A stretch of DNA of 64,000 nucleotides from Doryteuthis pealeii (lineage: Eukaryota; Mollusca; Cephalopoda; Myopsida; Loliginidae). Where the stretch lies: the NCBI GenBank assembly GCA_023376005.1, contig CM042157.1:87202652-87266651 (forward strand), in the 5' to 3' direction. Below the pieces are notes generated by a model. The model was not told the origin of the DNA, ran no database searches, and worked only from the letters and a program-made list of their open reading frames with translations. The position numbers and the translations under genes are program-made. Positions 45,641 through 56,844 of the stretch are shown here, one piece after another (within the stretch, counting starts at the first letter, position 1; every line of letters begins with the position of its first letter).

Positions 45641-45689
45641 TGTAATAGCGGAGTCTTTCAACGTGCGCTCCAAATCACCGAGAAACCAC

Positions 45690-46140
45690 TAAAAAGTTTA
45701 TTTGTACGCGGTCGGTCGTCTTGTCGATAAAAAAGTACAAAACGCGTAGAAATATATCGTCACAAGCTGCTTAGCTTTTTATTTCCAGGTCGTCGCGTGG
45801 GTTGTTTCGGGAGAGGAGGAAAGCAGAGAGAAGAGAGAGAGCGAGAGATGAAGAGAGAGGAGAGAGGAGAGAGAGAGAGAGAGGGGGTGAGCGTGACCAC
45901 ACTGATAATTTCCACTTAGGGGGACCAGAGCCGGTCCGTACTCTACGCCTCGGCAAAGCAAAAGAAGAACGGTAAGTTTTTCGTCGTTCGCACGTTCAAC
46001 CATGGAAACTTCCGATTCAACGGTCAATCTCGCCACGAAACTCCCGGTGGCATTTCAAATTCTCTTCGGGGGGTCACGCCCCTGTCAAATTCACGAAACC
46101 AAGGTACCGTTTTAATTGTTCATCACTCTTGATTTAAAAA
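45690..46140 (-). repeat. Family G, copy 2, inverted
   Basis: Minus-strand counterpart of 22215-22590 with blocks in reverse order ('atatatcgtcacaagctgct', 'tttccaggtcgtcgcg', GA tract, 'ccggtccgtactc', 'ggggggtcacgcccc'). Family R follows on plus beyond the gap. Confidence 0.7.
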
Positions 46141-46490
46141 ACCTTTATTCACGCTTATTTCTTCTTACCCCGTCGTCTTTTCTAATAGTAGTCGTCTCTG
46201 CAAAACTCGGACATTCACTCATCTCGCTACTTTAACCCCATAAAACTATTGTGCTGAAAGAATATCTTTGTGAATTAACTAATTACTCTCCTACGTATTG
46301 TCCTCTAACTCAAGTAGACGAGTATTTCACTAAAAACATCTAAATTTTTTTTTCTTATAGTCTTTTCAAATAAAACATTAACGATGCCGTAATTGTTACC
46401 CCATAAAGGCATTTGCGCAATAGAATATCTTGAAATGATGGATTTAATTTATTCATTTTGTAGACAGAACATTTTCGCGAATTTTGAATC

Positions 46491-46500
46491 NNNNNNNNNN
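46491..46500. other. Assembly gap (10 N) at the satellite edge
   Basis: The gap ends exactly where the first 126-bp satellite unit begins, so the array length is probably underestimated. Confidence 0.98.
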
Positions 46501-47240
46501 GCATGCTCACCCTCTATCTTTCCCTATCTTTCTTATATCTTTTCTCTGTAGCATGTCCTTTTTCTTCCCTTTCTTTTATAATAAAAACGGAATGGCCCAT
46601 TATTTAGCTGAATTGAACAGCTTCTGCATGCTCACCCCCTCTATCTTTCCCTACTCTTTCTTATATCTTTCTCTGTAGCATGTCCTTTTTCTTCCCTTTC
46701 TTTATAATAAAAACGGAATGGCCCATTATTTAGCTGAAATTGAAACAGCTTCTGCATGCTCACCCCCTCTATCTTTCCCTACTCTTTTTAATCTTTTCTC
46801 TGTAGCATGTCCTTTTCTTCCCTTTCTTTATATAAAAAACGGAATGGCCCATTATTTAGCTGAATTGAAACAGCTTCTGCATGCTCACCCCCTATCTTTC
46901 CCTACTCTTTCTTAATCTTTTCTCTGTAGCATGTCCCTTTTCTTCCCTTTCTTTATAATAAAAACGGAATGGCCCATTATTTAGCTGAATTGAAACAGCT
47001 TCTGCATGCTCACCCCCTCTATCTTTCCCTACTCTTTCTTAATCTTTTCTCTGTAGCATGTCCTTTTCTTCCCTTTCTTTATAATAAAAACGGAATGGCC
47101 CATTATTTAGCTGAATTGAAACAGCTTCTGCATGCTCACCCCCTCTATCTTTCCCTACTCTTTCTTATATCTTTTCTCTGTAGCATGTCCTTTTTCTTCC
47201 CTTTCTTTATAATAAAAACGGAATGGCCATTATTTAGCTG
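46501..47240 (+). repeat. 126-bp satellite, about 6 units
   Basis: Units begin GCATGCTCACCCC at 46501, 46626, 46754, 46879, 47004 and 47130 and include TAGCATGTCC and GGAATGGCCCATTATTTAGC. Units are near-identical apart from small indels. The period is 42 codons, so frames such as HYLAELKQLLHAHPL recur; they are not genes. The unit is an expanded inner part of dispersed repeat R. Confidence 0.95.
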
Positions 47241-47390
47241 AGGGACGACATTTATTAGAAATAATTTGGCGGATAAGCAACACAATAATCAGGCTTTACA
47301 TGTTTGCATTTTATCTTGAATGTTTCATTTTTAACCAGAGGTGTTGCAAGATGATAATGGTTTGTACAATTAAGGAAACCGAGTATAAGT
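47241..47390 (+). repeat. Right part of family R, copy 4
   Basis: 'gacgacatttattag.aaat', 'ggcggataagcaacac', 'aatcaggctttacat' and 'ggtgttgcaagatgata' follow the satellite directly, as in the single-copy R elements. Confidence 0.7.
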
Positions 47391-47690
47391 TTATACTTTA
47401 TGAGTTATATTACTATTGAATATCTGTAATTCCTCATTGACTTGTATATGCATTTTGTTGACGTGACCATTGGGGTAGTCAGTTGGTATTAACTCAAGTT
47501 TAGTCATGACTTTACCCACTGCGACTCTCGGTTTGATTTAGCTTACATGTCACTTTCCTGCCCACGTTGTGTAGAATTAGATCTAACGAAGTTCTTTGGG
47601 GATGCTGGTAGAAAATTTCACGTCAAATCGAGAGGCTCTGATCACGATAGGACTCAAATGTAAGCACAAGGCAAAATAAAGAAAAACATC
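47391..47690. other. Unannotated DNA
   Basis: Nothing recognised. Confidence 0.3.
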
Positions 47691-47692
47691 TA

Positions 47693-47694
<2 letters not shown>

Positions 47695-47738
<44 letters not shown>

Positions 47739-47805
47739 ATTTGGGAATAAAAAGGCCTTAACTACCATGGGTATCGTGGTTGTGGACCATTTATTCCCAA
47801 ATAAC
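47695..47805. repeat. (TA)n array and short inverted repeat
   Basis: The TA array is followed by 'atttgggaataaa' (about 47739) and its complement 'tttattcccaaat' (to about 47804). Confidence 0.75.
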
Positions 47806-47933
47806 TTTGCTCTTGTTTACAATAATTAAACATTGAGCTCTCATACGGAACCTAAAACTCTACAACAAACTACGGGTAGAGAATTAGGACCCCCTAGAAT
47901 CACCTTGTACTAAGAACTTGGTACCGCACCAAA

Positions 47934-47934
<1 letters not shown>

Positions 47935-47984
<50 letters not shown>

Positions 47985-48375
47985 CGACCCGTCTGTATAC
48001 AACATACCACAACCTACACATCCGATAGAAAAAAAACATACACGCACACATACATGCACAAACACAACGCTCGCACGTAAGCGCTGTTAAAATACCACAC
48101 ACTCACAGATCAACGTATTATGTGTGTGACCAGTACTACGCGTACGCAACCTTTATGCTGCCATAAACATTCTCATACATTCAATTCACCTTCACATACA
48201 TACACACATCATTTTATCCAATCATACGCATCCCATGTCTATTGAATTTTTTGAAATTTTTCAATTTCCTTACATTTGAAACATCTTCACCTGATGAATG
48301 CATCGCATGAACCAATATGGTTGTAAATGTTCCTTTGTCACCACAATATATAGATATGTAAAACCTATATATTTA
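47935..48375 (+). repeat. Dispersed repeat family D, copy 1
   Basis: After a TA array, shares 'aacacaacgctcgcacgt', 'gtgtgaccagtac', 'cgcgtacgcaacctttatgc', 'catgtctattgaatttt', 'cacctgatgaatgcatcgca' and 'aaatgttcctttgtcacc' with 52480-52860. No ORF; class unknown. Confidence 0.75.
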
Positions 48376-48390
48376 TCTTATTATATATAT

Positions 48391-48484
48391 AAATAATAAT
48401 ATATATATATATCTATAATATATATATATATATTATAAAGTGTTTAGACACACAACAACACACACCAGACGACACACACAGACA

Positions 48485-48537
<53 letters not shown>

Positions 48538-49017
48538 TATATAAATATATATATATATAAACGTTTTAGAACACACACACACAGACACACACAGACACAA
48601 CACACAACACACACATAGACACACACACAGCACACACACACACACACATAGACACACACACAGACACACGCACACACACACACACACACTAGACCACACC
48701 ACACAGACACACACACACACACACATATATATAAATAAATATATATATATTATGAAGAATAATTTTAATTGGAGTCGTACTACAGACACACACATAATAA
48801 AGAAAGCAACAACATACACACACAACACATAGTACACCCAAAAACACACATTACCCAACAACATTACGCAAACACAGACCATTCTAACAAACTTTATTAT
48901 ATATATATATATATAAACGTTTTAGACACACACACACAGACCACACATACAGAGACACACACACACCATCACAACACACACACACACACACATACAAAAC
49001 AAATATTAATAATATAA

Positions 49018-49050
<33 letters not shown>
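48391..49050. repeat. (TA)n and (CA)n microsatellite cluster
   Basis: TA arrays (48391-48437, 48531-48562, 48897-48915, 49018-49048) alternate with CA runs (48478-48530, 48563-48725, 48920-48995). 'ataaacgttttagacacaca' recurs at 48556 and 48914, so the cluster is partly a duplication. All frames are repeat products. Confidence 0.95.
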
Positions 49051-49051
<1 letters not shown>

Positions 49052-49359
49052 AATTATATAAAATAACTTTAAAAAAACTTTCCTCACATTATAAGAGATT
49101 TCAAAACGAATTCAAATTAAAAGATGGTATTTTAATTTAAAATGTATTTATTTAAAAAGACGTGACATTTGTTTTGAATCAAAATAGATAAAAGAATTCC
49201 TGATTTTTTTATTTGCATTTTGTTAATGTTTGATGTTTTTTTTTTTTTTGTTTTTTTTGTTTTTTTCAAACTCGGTGGTATTTATTTAAAAGAGCGGACG
49301 TTTTTTTCAATTAAAAAAAAATGAAAATACCGAAAAAACATATTTAAGGGGGGGGGGGT

Positions 49360-49570
49360 AAAATATGGGAGGGCTGTGAAATATCGCTTTCTTATCGCAT
49401 TAACTTGTCGATAAAAACGCTTCAAACCGCTAAAAAGAGTTTTAAAGAGGAGGGGTTTTAAAATATTTTAATTACTTGTCGATAAAAAAAAACTTGGAGG
49501 GGGGCTTAAAATATCACTTTCATATCAGATTAACTTGTCGATAAGAATACTTTTAAACCGCTATGTGGTT
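49360..49570 (+). repeat. Short tandem repeat around ACTTGTCGATAA
   Basis: 'aaaatatcgctttc.tatcg.attaacttgtcgataa' recurs near 49378-49420, 49460-49485 and 49510-49545 with GGGG-rich spacers. Confidence 0.65.
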
Positions 49571-49618
49571 CTTAACTAGACGGTTCACTTTTACAGCAAG
49601 CACGCCTAGCGTCTTTTA

Positions 49619-49883
49619 GATGAGGCCGGGACGACAGCATCCGAAAATCACCGTTGAAGATGATTCAGGGATTAAAGTTTCGAGTGATACAAACATCGCA
49701 GATGGAGAAGAAGATGCCAGTCTCAAAATATCAACGACCTGCCACTTTTGGAATCCGTGGAAGAGGGCGAAGTTTGACAACGAGAATGTTGACACAAGAC
49801 TTCTTTGTGGACCATTCTCATCCTTGTCGTCTCATAAAGCTCAGAAAAGTATGAAATTGGCTGGGCCCCAACCTCTACGATAA
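49619..49883 (+). other. GC-richer segment with two overlapping open frames
   Basis: An 87-codon frame (starts RPGRQHPKITVEDDSGIKV) and a second, 66-codon frame (includes MPVSKYQRPATFGIRGRG) overlap. Codon use is more balanced than in the surroundings. An acceptor-like TTTTACAG lies upstream and a donor-like AAAA|GTATGA follows the second frame. I recognise neither product. Confidence 0.25.
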
Positions 49884-49979
49884 CAACAAAGGAATTTCGA
49901 AATTAGTGTACGATAATAGTGAAAATTTAAACTTCTTTTACGGTTATGTTAGTTTTGTTTCTTTCTTTCTTTAATAGCA

Positions 49980-50626
49980 CTAGCAAATATATGCCACCCT
50001 CCGGGTGCAAGTATTTAAGTTTTAATGTAATAAAATATTGTATTGAATTAGAAAGGTTAATGAAACTAAATAAGATACAGATAAAAAGATTTGAAACAGA
50101 GGAGTATAATAAAAGATTTGAAACAGAGGGAGTATAATAAAAAATAGAACAACTGAAACTTACTCTTCCATCACTCTCGTCTTTCATTGTTATTTTTTCT
50201 ATTTAAGTATTTATTATAAGAGGAAGTAAAGAATAAAATGACAGTTATTTTTCTTGTTAATGAGATTTCATTTAAGATTATTTGAAGAGATTTTTGTTAT
50301 ATTCATTAAAATAAACCAAACAGTTAGAAATCAATAATACTAAGCACATATTTATTAAATTCGTTTTTTTAATATTAATATGCAAATTAGCCTTCCGTTA
50401 CACGTAAACCGCTATTTTGTTGTATATATAAATATAATTGCATGTTGTCAGTATGTAGACATAGTTAACAGTATTAATAATGTAAGACAATTTTATTAAT
50501 AATTGAGGTTTAGATAAAAATAAAACCATGGAGAATGTGGATGTCAATAACTAAGAGAATTGTGACTTGAGTAGGAATATAGTTTCGTTACAGACAGAAA
50601 AACACACAATCTCCATTATAATAAGA
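49980..50626 (-). mobile_element. Non-autonomous Helitron-like element, copy 3
   Basis: Full-length copy with the 3' hairpin (one extra base in one arm), CTAG|T end and A|TCTTATTATAATGG start, read on minus. A short internal duplication around 'aaaagatttgaaacagagg' makes it about 20 bp longer than copy 2. Confidence 0.78.
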
Positions 50627-50649
50627 TATCAATTGTTGGTTGTTGATTG

Positions 50650-50720
50650 GTAGATTTTAAGGCATGTCAACACATGTTGTTTATTTTATGCTGAAAATGT
50701 TTAATAAGCGTATCATGGCA
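50650..50720 (+). repeat. Dispersed repeat family T
   Basis: 'gattttaaggcatgtcaaca', 'ttattttatgctga' block. Confidence 0.55.
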
Positions 50721-50746
50721 TACAGATGATACACTCTGATCCTAGA

Positions 50747-50996
50747 TAGAGTATCATTTTTTATGAACTCTTGCAAATTCGATTTCCGGTTAACCCGGGG
50801 TCCAGCGAGCTTCGGCCGCTGGACTTATCGAGAGTTTAATAATAGCGTCGATTCCTGAGGCGCCCCTTGTGGGTGAATGCGTGAGGTATCGACGCAATTT
50901 TTTGTCTTTCCCACCATGAGCTTCGGCTTGTGGTGGGCCCACATTAAAACGAGGCTTTGTGCCACAGCATAAAGTGGGTATGAGGCAAACACCCAC
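50747..50996. ncRNA. Cluster of stable hairpins, candidate structured RNA
   Basis: Five stem-loops in 200 bases. H1 50800-50824: 8-bp stem, bulged A, 2 bp, UUCG loop. H2: GCGTCGAT (50845) with ATCGACGC (50888), extended by CCT/AGG. H3 50910-50937: 12-bp stem with UUCG loop. H4 50955-50974: 8-bp stem with CACA loop. H5: GTGGGT (50974) with ACCCAC (50991). A 15-bp direct repeat CACTCTGATCCTAGA flanks the region (50732-50746, 50994-51008), like a target-site duplication of a retroposed RNA. GC is far above local. No known family recognised. Strand is undetermined, as hairpins exist on both. Confidence 0.4.
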
Positions 50997-51081
50997 TCTG
51001 ATCCTAGAGAGAAATTACAGACGACAACTTAGAAAATTATATATTCATCATTTGGTAAAAATATACATTCTAAAATGTTTG

Positions 51082-51170
51082 GTTGGCTGGTTGGTTGGTT
51101 GGTTGGTAGAATTTTTAAGGCATGTCAACACTTGTTAGGTTATTTTATGCCAATTTTTTGTTTATTCATG
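51082..51170 (+). repeat. (GGTT)n and family T block
   Basis: Five GGTT/TGGT repeats are followed by 'tttttaaggcatgtcaacac' and 'ggttattttatgcc'. Confidence 0.65.
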
Positions 51171-51174
51171 CTTA

Positions 51175-51565
51175 ATGTCTATTCAAGATGTTTTTGAGCA
51201 CATTTTAAAACTCATTTTGTTGAGATTTTCTGTTATAACGTGTGTGCCTAAAGCCTCTTCTACGTAAGACTCGGCGATAATCATGTGACCAAGCTCATTG
51301 GCCAATCACTGGCAGTATCTGCTGCTGATATTTTATTTATATCGGCTGTTTTATCTTAGCCTCTCATTACCTTAACTTCGTGGACGACGGAACATAGGAT
51401 TATATCACAGGACCTTTGACACTACGTAGGATTCCATAACCAGGACTATTCACTTACCAAGGATTCTATAACTCAGGACTTACTTACTTTAAGTCCTTTT
51501 CAATTGGCAAATGATGGCGGTCAGAACTTTATTTACATTTATTATCTATTTAATCCATATATAAG
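51175..51565. other. Unannotated DNA
   Basis: Contains a short direct repeat built on 'aggattcYataac.caggac' (51429-51485); otherwise nothing recognised. Confidence 0.35.
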
Positions 51566-51569
51566 ACAC

Positions 51570-51940
51570 TTCTACACCGGTCAGAGTGGCCTGGGATAAT
51601 GGTGATAAATGGGTAATCCACACGCCCCAGGGTTCCAAATTTGGAACTGCATCATTAGATACATTTTAACGTAATACCAGGACACATAAAGTGTCTGGCA
51701 AAAGGCCACGCTAATGTGTGATTTGATAAAAATTGATCTAGTTACGTTAATAATTGAATTAAAAATGAAAACCCAAAAATATATGTTACAAAAACATCTA
51801 AAAGTTTCATTCACAAAAGAAAAATATGTAAAAAAAACCTTTGAAAATTAAACATTATCACCAATTCATTTCAAAAAACTAGTCGGCATTAAATGACCCA
51901 TGAGTTGATATGCCTTAAAACAAGAACAAAAAACAAACAA
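51570..51940. mobile_element. Family S, rearranged copy
   Basis: A minus part ('cggtcagagtggcctgggat', 'aatggtgat', 'ccaaatttggaac', 'ccaggacacata') is followed by the plus-oriented 3' end ('gtcggcattaaatgaccca', 'gttgatatgcc.taaaac'). The two orientations show an internal inversion or two insertions. Confidence 0.6.
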
Positions 51941-52261
51941 TGAATTGAATTATTAAATAATTTGTTAATCGTCCAAAATACAGTACATCTTTATGTGCAA
52001 TGTTAATCTGAAAATATTTTGGTAGAATTAACGCTTGAACGATTTATAAATGACAGTTTGCCTGTCGGATTTGCCGCAAATCTAATCCAATATGCAAATT
52101 AAATGATTCCAAATCCTGTGATTTTCAGAATCTCGATATATTATCGTTTTTAAATCTCGTTAAATCATTTTATGTCAATTTAAATACGTAGAACAATTGA
52201 TTTACTTACTAATCGGTTTTATAATTTTTATATTAAGTCGACAGACAATTAAAATCCAATC

Positions 52262-52345
52262 AAATAATATACACACACAACGCACACACCCGCACACTCA
52301 CACACACACACACACTATATATATATATATTTATAAGTGAAAAAA

Positions 52346-52384
<39 letters not shown>

Positions 52385-52385
52385 A
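52262..52385. repeat. (CA)n and (TA)n microsatellites
   Basis: CA run then two TA runs separated by 'aagtgaaaaaaatg'. Confidence 0.92.
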
Positions 52386-52479
52386 CATTTATACATAATA
52401 TCCAACATTGTAATCTTAATGTTAATATTATTCAAACCCCCCTCAATTAATTCGACCGACAATATACATTCCTCCTCCC

Positions 52480-52885
52480 CCGCATCACAACACACGCCGT
52501 CACATCCAGACATGCAAAAAAAAACATACCACGCAACACAACGCTCGCACGTCAGCATTGATCAAATGTCACACATTCAGGAACAAGTTATTATTGTGTG
52601 ACCAGTTACCCGCGTACGCAACCTTTATGCTTCCATAAACACCTCCTACATTCAAATTACCAACATACAAGCACATCATTTTACCCAATCATACACATCC
52701 ATGTCTATTGAATTTTCTGAATTTTTTTGAAATTTTTTCGATTTTCCTTGCATTTGAAACATTTCACCTGATGATTGCATCGCATGAAACCAATATGATC
52801 GTGAATGTTCCTTTGTCACCTTATAAATAGATATGTAAAACCTTTATTATATTATTTACTTATATTATATATATATATATTTATT
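52480..52885 (+). repeat. Dispersed repeat family D, copy 2
   Basis: Collinear with 48000-48375 (see that entry). Also bounded by TA arrays on both sides, as at the first locus. Confidence 0.75.
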
Positions 52886-53139
52886 TATAAGTGAAAAAAT
52901 GTAATTGAATCCGAAGATATGTTGAACAAGATCATTGTAAGAAAAAAATATATATGTTTTGTATGGATGAAATTTTATTATTCTTATTGGCGACATGTGT
53001 TTCTACCAAAGTCCGCTAACCAAACAGTATTCTAAATAAAAATTATAATAATTCCTAAATAGAATATTGTCGGGAATGGCGAATTTATTCGAAAACACGA
53101 GTCCACAAATTAAAATGATAAATCTAATCCATACCAAAT

Positions 53140-53530
53140 TATATATATTATATATATATAATATATATATACTATATATATATATATAGTATATATAGTA
53201 TATTAAGAAGATTGAAAAAACACAAGGTTTAAATGAGTTAAGTGGTGAGTTTATTGGCCGACGCTGCAGTGTTCGATCTATTATTTAGATCATCTTCAGG
53301 GCATTTGTTGGTATATGGAAAAATGCCCTGCAAAGAGATGCTAATTAAATAGATCAGAAACATGCAGGCGTCTGCCAATAAACTCACCCTTAACTCATTT
53401 AAACCTGCGTTTTTTTCAATCTTCTTAATATACTACATACCGTCGGATTCAACTTCCTTTCTTCACAACACACACGCACACACATATATATATAATAATA
53501 TATATATATATATATATATATTATAAATAT
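53140..53530. repeat. TA-bounded inverted-repeat element
   Basis: Arms 'aagattgaaaaaacacaagg', 'aaatgagttaag.ggtgagttt' and 'attggc.gacgc' (53208-53285) pair with the complementary order at 53345-53432. An inner pair 'cagggcattt' / 'aaatgccctg' is also present. TA arrays lie on both outer sides. Its right flank matches 39097-39175. Confidence 0.75.
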
Positions 53531-53599
53531 AATATAAATACATGTTTTCGTTTGCTCTTTGAGAGCATTGGTGATTGAGTTCGTCTGTTTTGGAATTCA

Positions 53600-53885
53600 C
53601 ATCAGTGTCGGGAATACCATAGATTTATTGTGCCTTGAAGTTACGTTCTAGCTTCGCCCCTTCTGTGACTGTGAAGGCCAATGCTTGAAAGCAACTTTCG
53701 ACCACAGATCTCGCATGTTAAGGGCCTTGTCCTGAAATATTGAAATGTCCGTGTGCTCATTTGGCTGTCTGGCATCTCTTGACATGGTATTGCGCCAGCG
53801 GTGGACTTTAGACATGAACTAGCTCGCTACGGAGAAGCGCCCGCCACCACAGCGAGACAGTCCTGATCCAAACTTAGAAGTTGAT
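53600..53885 (-). pseudogene. LINE C-terminal remnant with zinc finger
   Basis: On minus, FRTRPLTCEICGRKLLSSIG then LHSHRRG gives a C-x2-C...H motif like the LINE at 20398, with an upstream part resembling the region ending before it. Several stops and frameshifts. Confidence 0.65.
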
Positions 53886-53899
53886 GCAAAAGTTGACGT

Positions 53900-54541
53900 T
53901 AAATGTTGTGATTTTAGTCAACAGTAAAAGCAGTCAGTCGAGATAGGGTAAAATAAGACAAGTGTATTTTACAGTCTGGTACAATGTACAACTAGCTGTC
54001 GTTAACGGACAGAAGTACTTTTCAACTCGGTGTCTCACTATTATAGTTGAGAACCGCGGTTGTCTGTTCTCCACATGTAGGACGGCCGGTACAACATAAA
54101 TACTTTAGATCGTACTGAAGACATTCTTAAATCGTATGTAACGTAGCGGGCTTTTTACACGACACTACCAATCGTATAGTATACGTGACTTTGTGGGTCC
54201 CACCGCGTCTTCAAAACACACGGTTACTATTAGGACTTGTACAATCGTGCTATCAATGGTTGGCAACGCTCGTTCGTTTACAAGCGCACAGCAGATCTCT
54301 AGTAGTCGTCATTAGTATCAGCGCCCTAAACTATTCTAATACACTTCGCGTGGTCAGGGAAAGACATCACCTTACAAGACAAGTGGTTTTCTTCGTTGCG
54401 GTCAATTAACTTTCTATCTCACACGGTGGTATCTTTGGTAGGGAATCTCATTCATAAAAGAACTCGTAGTATTTCTTTGGCGTGTAAAAATAAAGATGAG
54501 GACATACTCTTGCTTTCATCAATTTATCACTTAATGTTATT

Positions 54542-54572
<31 letters not shown>

Positions 54573-55100
54573 GGTAGCGAATTTTCTTTAACACTTGTTT
54601 TTCAGTCACCCAGCCTATGACTAACTCGGGCCGAACTTGCCAACCCAACTGTCGCAAAATCCGTAACGCCGACTGTCCGACCGACCCCACTGCCTCAGAC
54701 CAACTGTCGCAAAATCTAAGGTTCCCTCATTATGTAGAAATGGGCATGGAGCTTTTTAGAACGTTTTGAATTTTTCGAATGTTCTGTTTACCAAATTGCA
54801 GTGTCAATTAAGAGGTCAACGGCCGTCAACCATCCTTTCTTCTGACAAACCGATCAAGATAAATTTTAATAGCAAATCTAGACTTCCTGGCTACGAATCG
54901 ACTCAACAGGTGATAATGAGAATTTCATTATCCTCTGCTTGCCCATCCCGTAATGTCTGAGAATCATGCTACATCCTATTAAGTTTTCTTTGTGTCGCAC
55001 AAGGCCAAAATATGGTTGTTCCCGGGTAGGGCGTCATTAGCTACACGTAGCTGGAGACGACAAATTACTCTCTTGCCAGATTGAAAGTTCTTTATCTCAT
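53900..55100. other. GC-richer unique region, unassigned
   Basis: More balanced base composition than most of the window, with frames of 60-80 codons on plus (54185-54409, 54766-54960) that I do not recognise. 'ccaactgtcgcaaaatc' is repeated at 54644 and 54699. A GA run lies at 54541-54570. Could be an old LTR element or a host regulatory region. Confidence 0.25.
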
Positions 55101-56340
55101 TAGAAATCTACTGCCCATTCGAGATGGGCAGCCCTATGTTGGAAATATTATATGTGTTTGTAATTTCATGTTGTTCGTATTAATCACTCATTTTATTGTT
55201 CCGAGCAATTTAGTTGTTTAGTTGTTGTCTCTCCTTACCGAATTTTCTGTATAGTGTATCTACGCATTATAATGTTGGTTATATACTAATACGCACATTT
55301 CTTTTTCAACATTAAAAGTGGCTTTTTTTTTCCGTGACTCAAAACTCGTGTATTCTTTGTTATGTAAGTTCATCTGACATGATAATGGCCTCTTTTTACA
55401 ACTCTCTTTTGTTGTTCGAAAATTTCTTTTACGTGTTTTTTTTTTATTCGAAATGTATTTTCCGTGTCTTCGTTTTGATAGTAATAATTTCTTTATTAGA
55501 AAAGTTTTTCTTTTTTTTTCTTTTCTTTCAATGATATTATTTACAATTCTTTTCGAGACAGAAATGAAACCTTTTTGATGTTTCACTCGCATGTTATTCT
55601 CTTTCCTGAAGAGGACTTTCTCTCTTCACACTTTTTTTTTCACATCTATTATCGATACAGTTTTTCTTAGCTTCATCTTTTTTTTTTCAGTGTCTTCCAA
55701 TTGTATATTTGATTTTACATTCTGTTTTATTTGTCGTTTTTATTCTTTAGTTCTGATATTTTCACGTTGTTTAGAATGTTTTCACGTTTGTTTAGAATGT
55801 TTCACGTTTGTTTTAAATGTTTTTGCTATTTTATATCAAAGGGTTGTCTTGTTTGTTTATTTACTTTGTTTATTGGTTTGTTTGGGGATTTTAGATTCAT
55901 TTTGTTTCGCACAGTTGCACGTTTATATATATAGTTGATTGTTTATATTTTTTGCTTGTTTTTTTTTTTCTGTATTATAATTCTTCAATTTATTCTGTTT
56001 TATTTCTGCTTATAGAATATTTTGTTTTAGAGAAAAGTTTTATAGAGTAATAGTAATCTTTTACTTAGAATGTAAAACAACACGAGTAAGTTGAAAAAGT
56101 TACCAACTAAAATGTACAATCAAGACAATATATAATGGCTTAAACTATGAAATAATTACAAGATTTCACAGGAAAATTCTGACGAAAACGAAGCACCACA
56201 ATTTGTTTGTGTAATCTCAAGCAACTGCTGACTGAAATGTGTTTTATCTATCTTAGTAGAGAATCAGTAACCCAGTGTTAACAACTATGCCTATGCTCTA
56301 TCAATGGTATTGAATCAGTGTTTACCTTTAAATAAACAAC
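55101..56340. other. T-rich unannotated DNA
   Basis: Strongly T-rich from 55430 to 56000. 'ttagaatgttttcacgttt' is repeated three times near 55770-55820. Plus frames (115 and 67 codons) are Phe-rich products of the bias. Confidence 0.4.
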
Positions 56341-56350
56341 CATATTATCT

Positions 56351-56356
<6 letters not shown>

Positions 56357-56397
<41 letters not shown>

Positions 56398-56415
56398 TAT
56401 ATATATATATATATG
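56357..56415. repeat. (TA)n array
   Basis: TA dinucleotide array with one interruption. Confidence 0.95.
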
Positions 56416-56504
56416 AAAAGTTACTTAGACGTACCAAATTTTATTAGGACACGTAAAAGCGAATTCATCTTAAAAGCGATGGAAAAAAAATTCTAAAAGA
56501 AAGT

Positions 56505-56835
56505 TAGGGTACCCTTATAATTAAGATTATATAATCTAAATAATATCTTTTTTCGGTCAATTCTCATCAGAGAAATCATTGAAAGCAGGTTATACGAAAA
56601 CAGTTCCACAAATTGTTCTCTTTGACACCTCAAGCCTCAACCTTTCGTGTGGTGGAACCAGAAATTTTCGAACCCTTCCGCACGGTTCGTAATTTCTCTT
56701 AATTTTCTCGTTCCTATTGAAAAAGGGGAAAAAATTACCTTTTTCTCAACAATTCCAACCTTCGTATAACCTCCTTCAATGGTATTCTCTGATGAAAATT
56801 GACGAAAAAAGAATATTTATTTTAAGATTAATACA
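56505..56835. repeat. Foldback, about 90-bp arms
   Basis: 'atcttttttcggtcaattct' and 'catcagaga' at 56545-56575 have complements at 56782-56815. 'aggttatacgaa' (56586) pairs with 'ttcgtataacct' (56761). The element abuts the inverted satellite array. Confidence 0.75.
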
Positions 56836-56844
56836 TCTATTATA

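Noticed and set aside
46484..47241. Repeated HYLAELKQLLHAHPL peptide as a possible repeat protein
   Set aside because: A 126-bp satellite has a period of exactly 42 codons, so any open frame repeats; units carry indels that break it and there is no start context.
50994..51016. Hammerhead ribozyme core next to the hairpin cluster
   Set aside because: CTGATCC lacks the needed CUGAnGA core and there is no matching GAAA with the right stems.
54541..54570. Functional GAGA-factor binding site
   Set aside because: Plain (GA)n run of 30 bases, one of very many such runs here.
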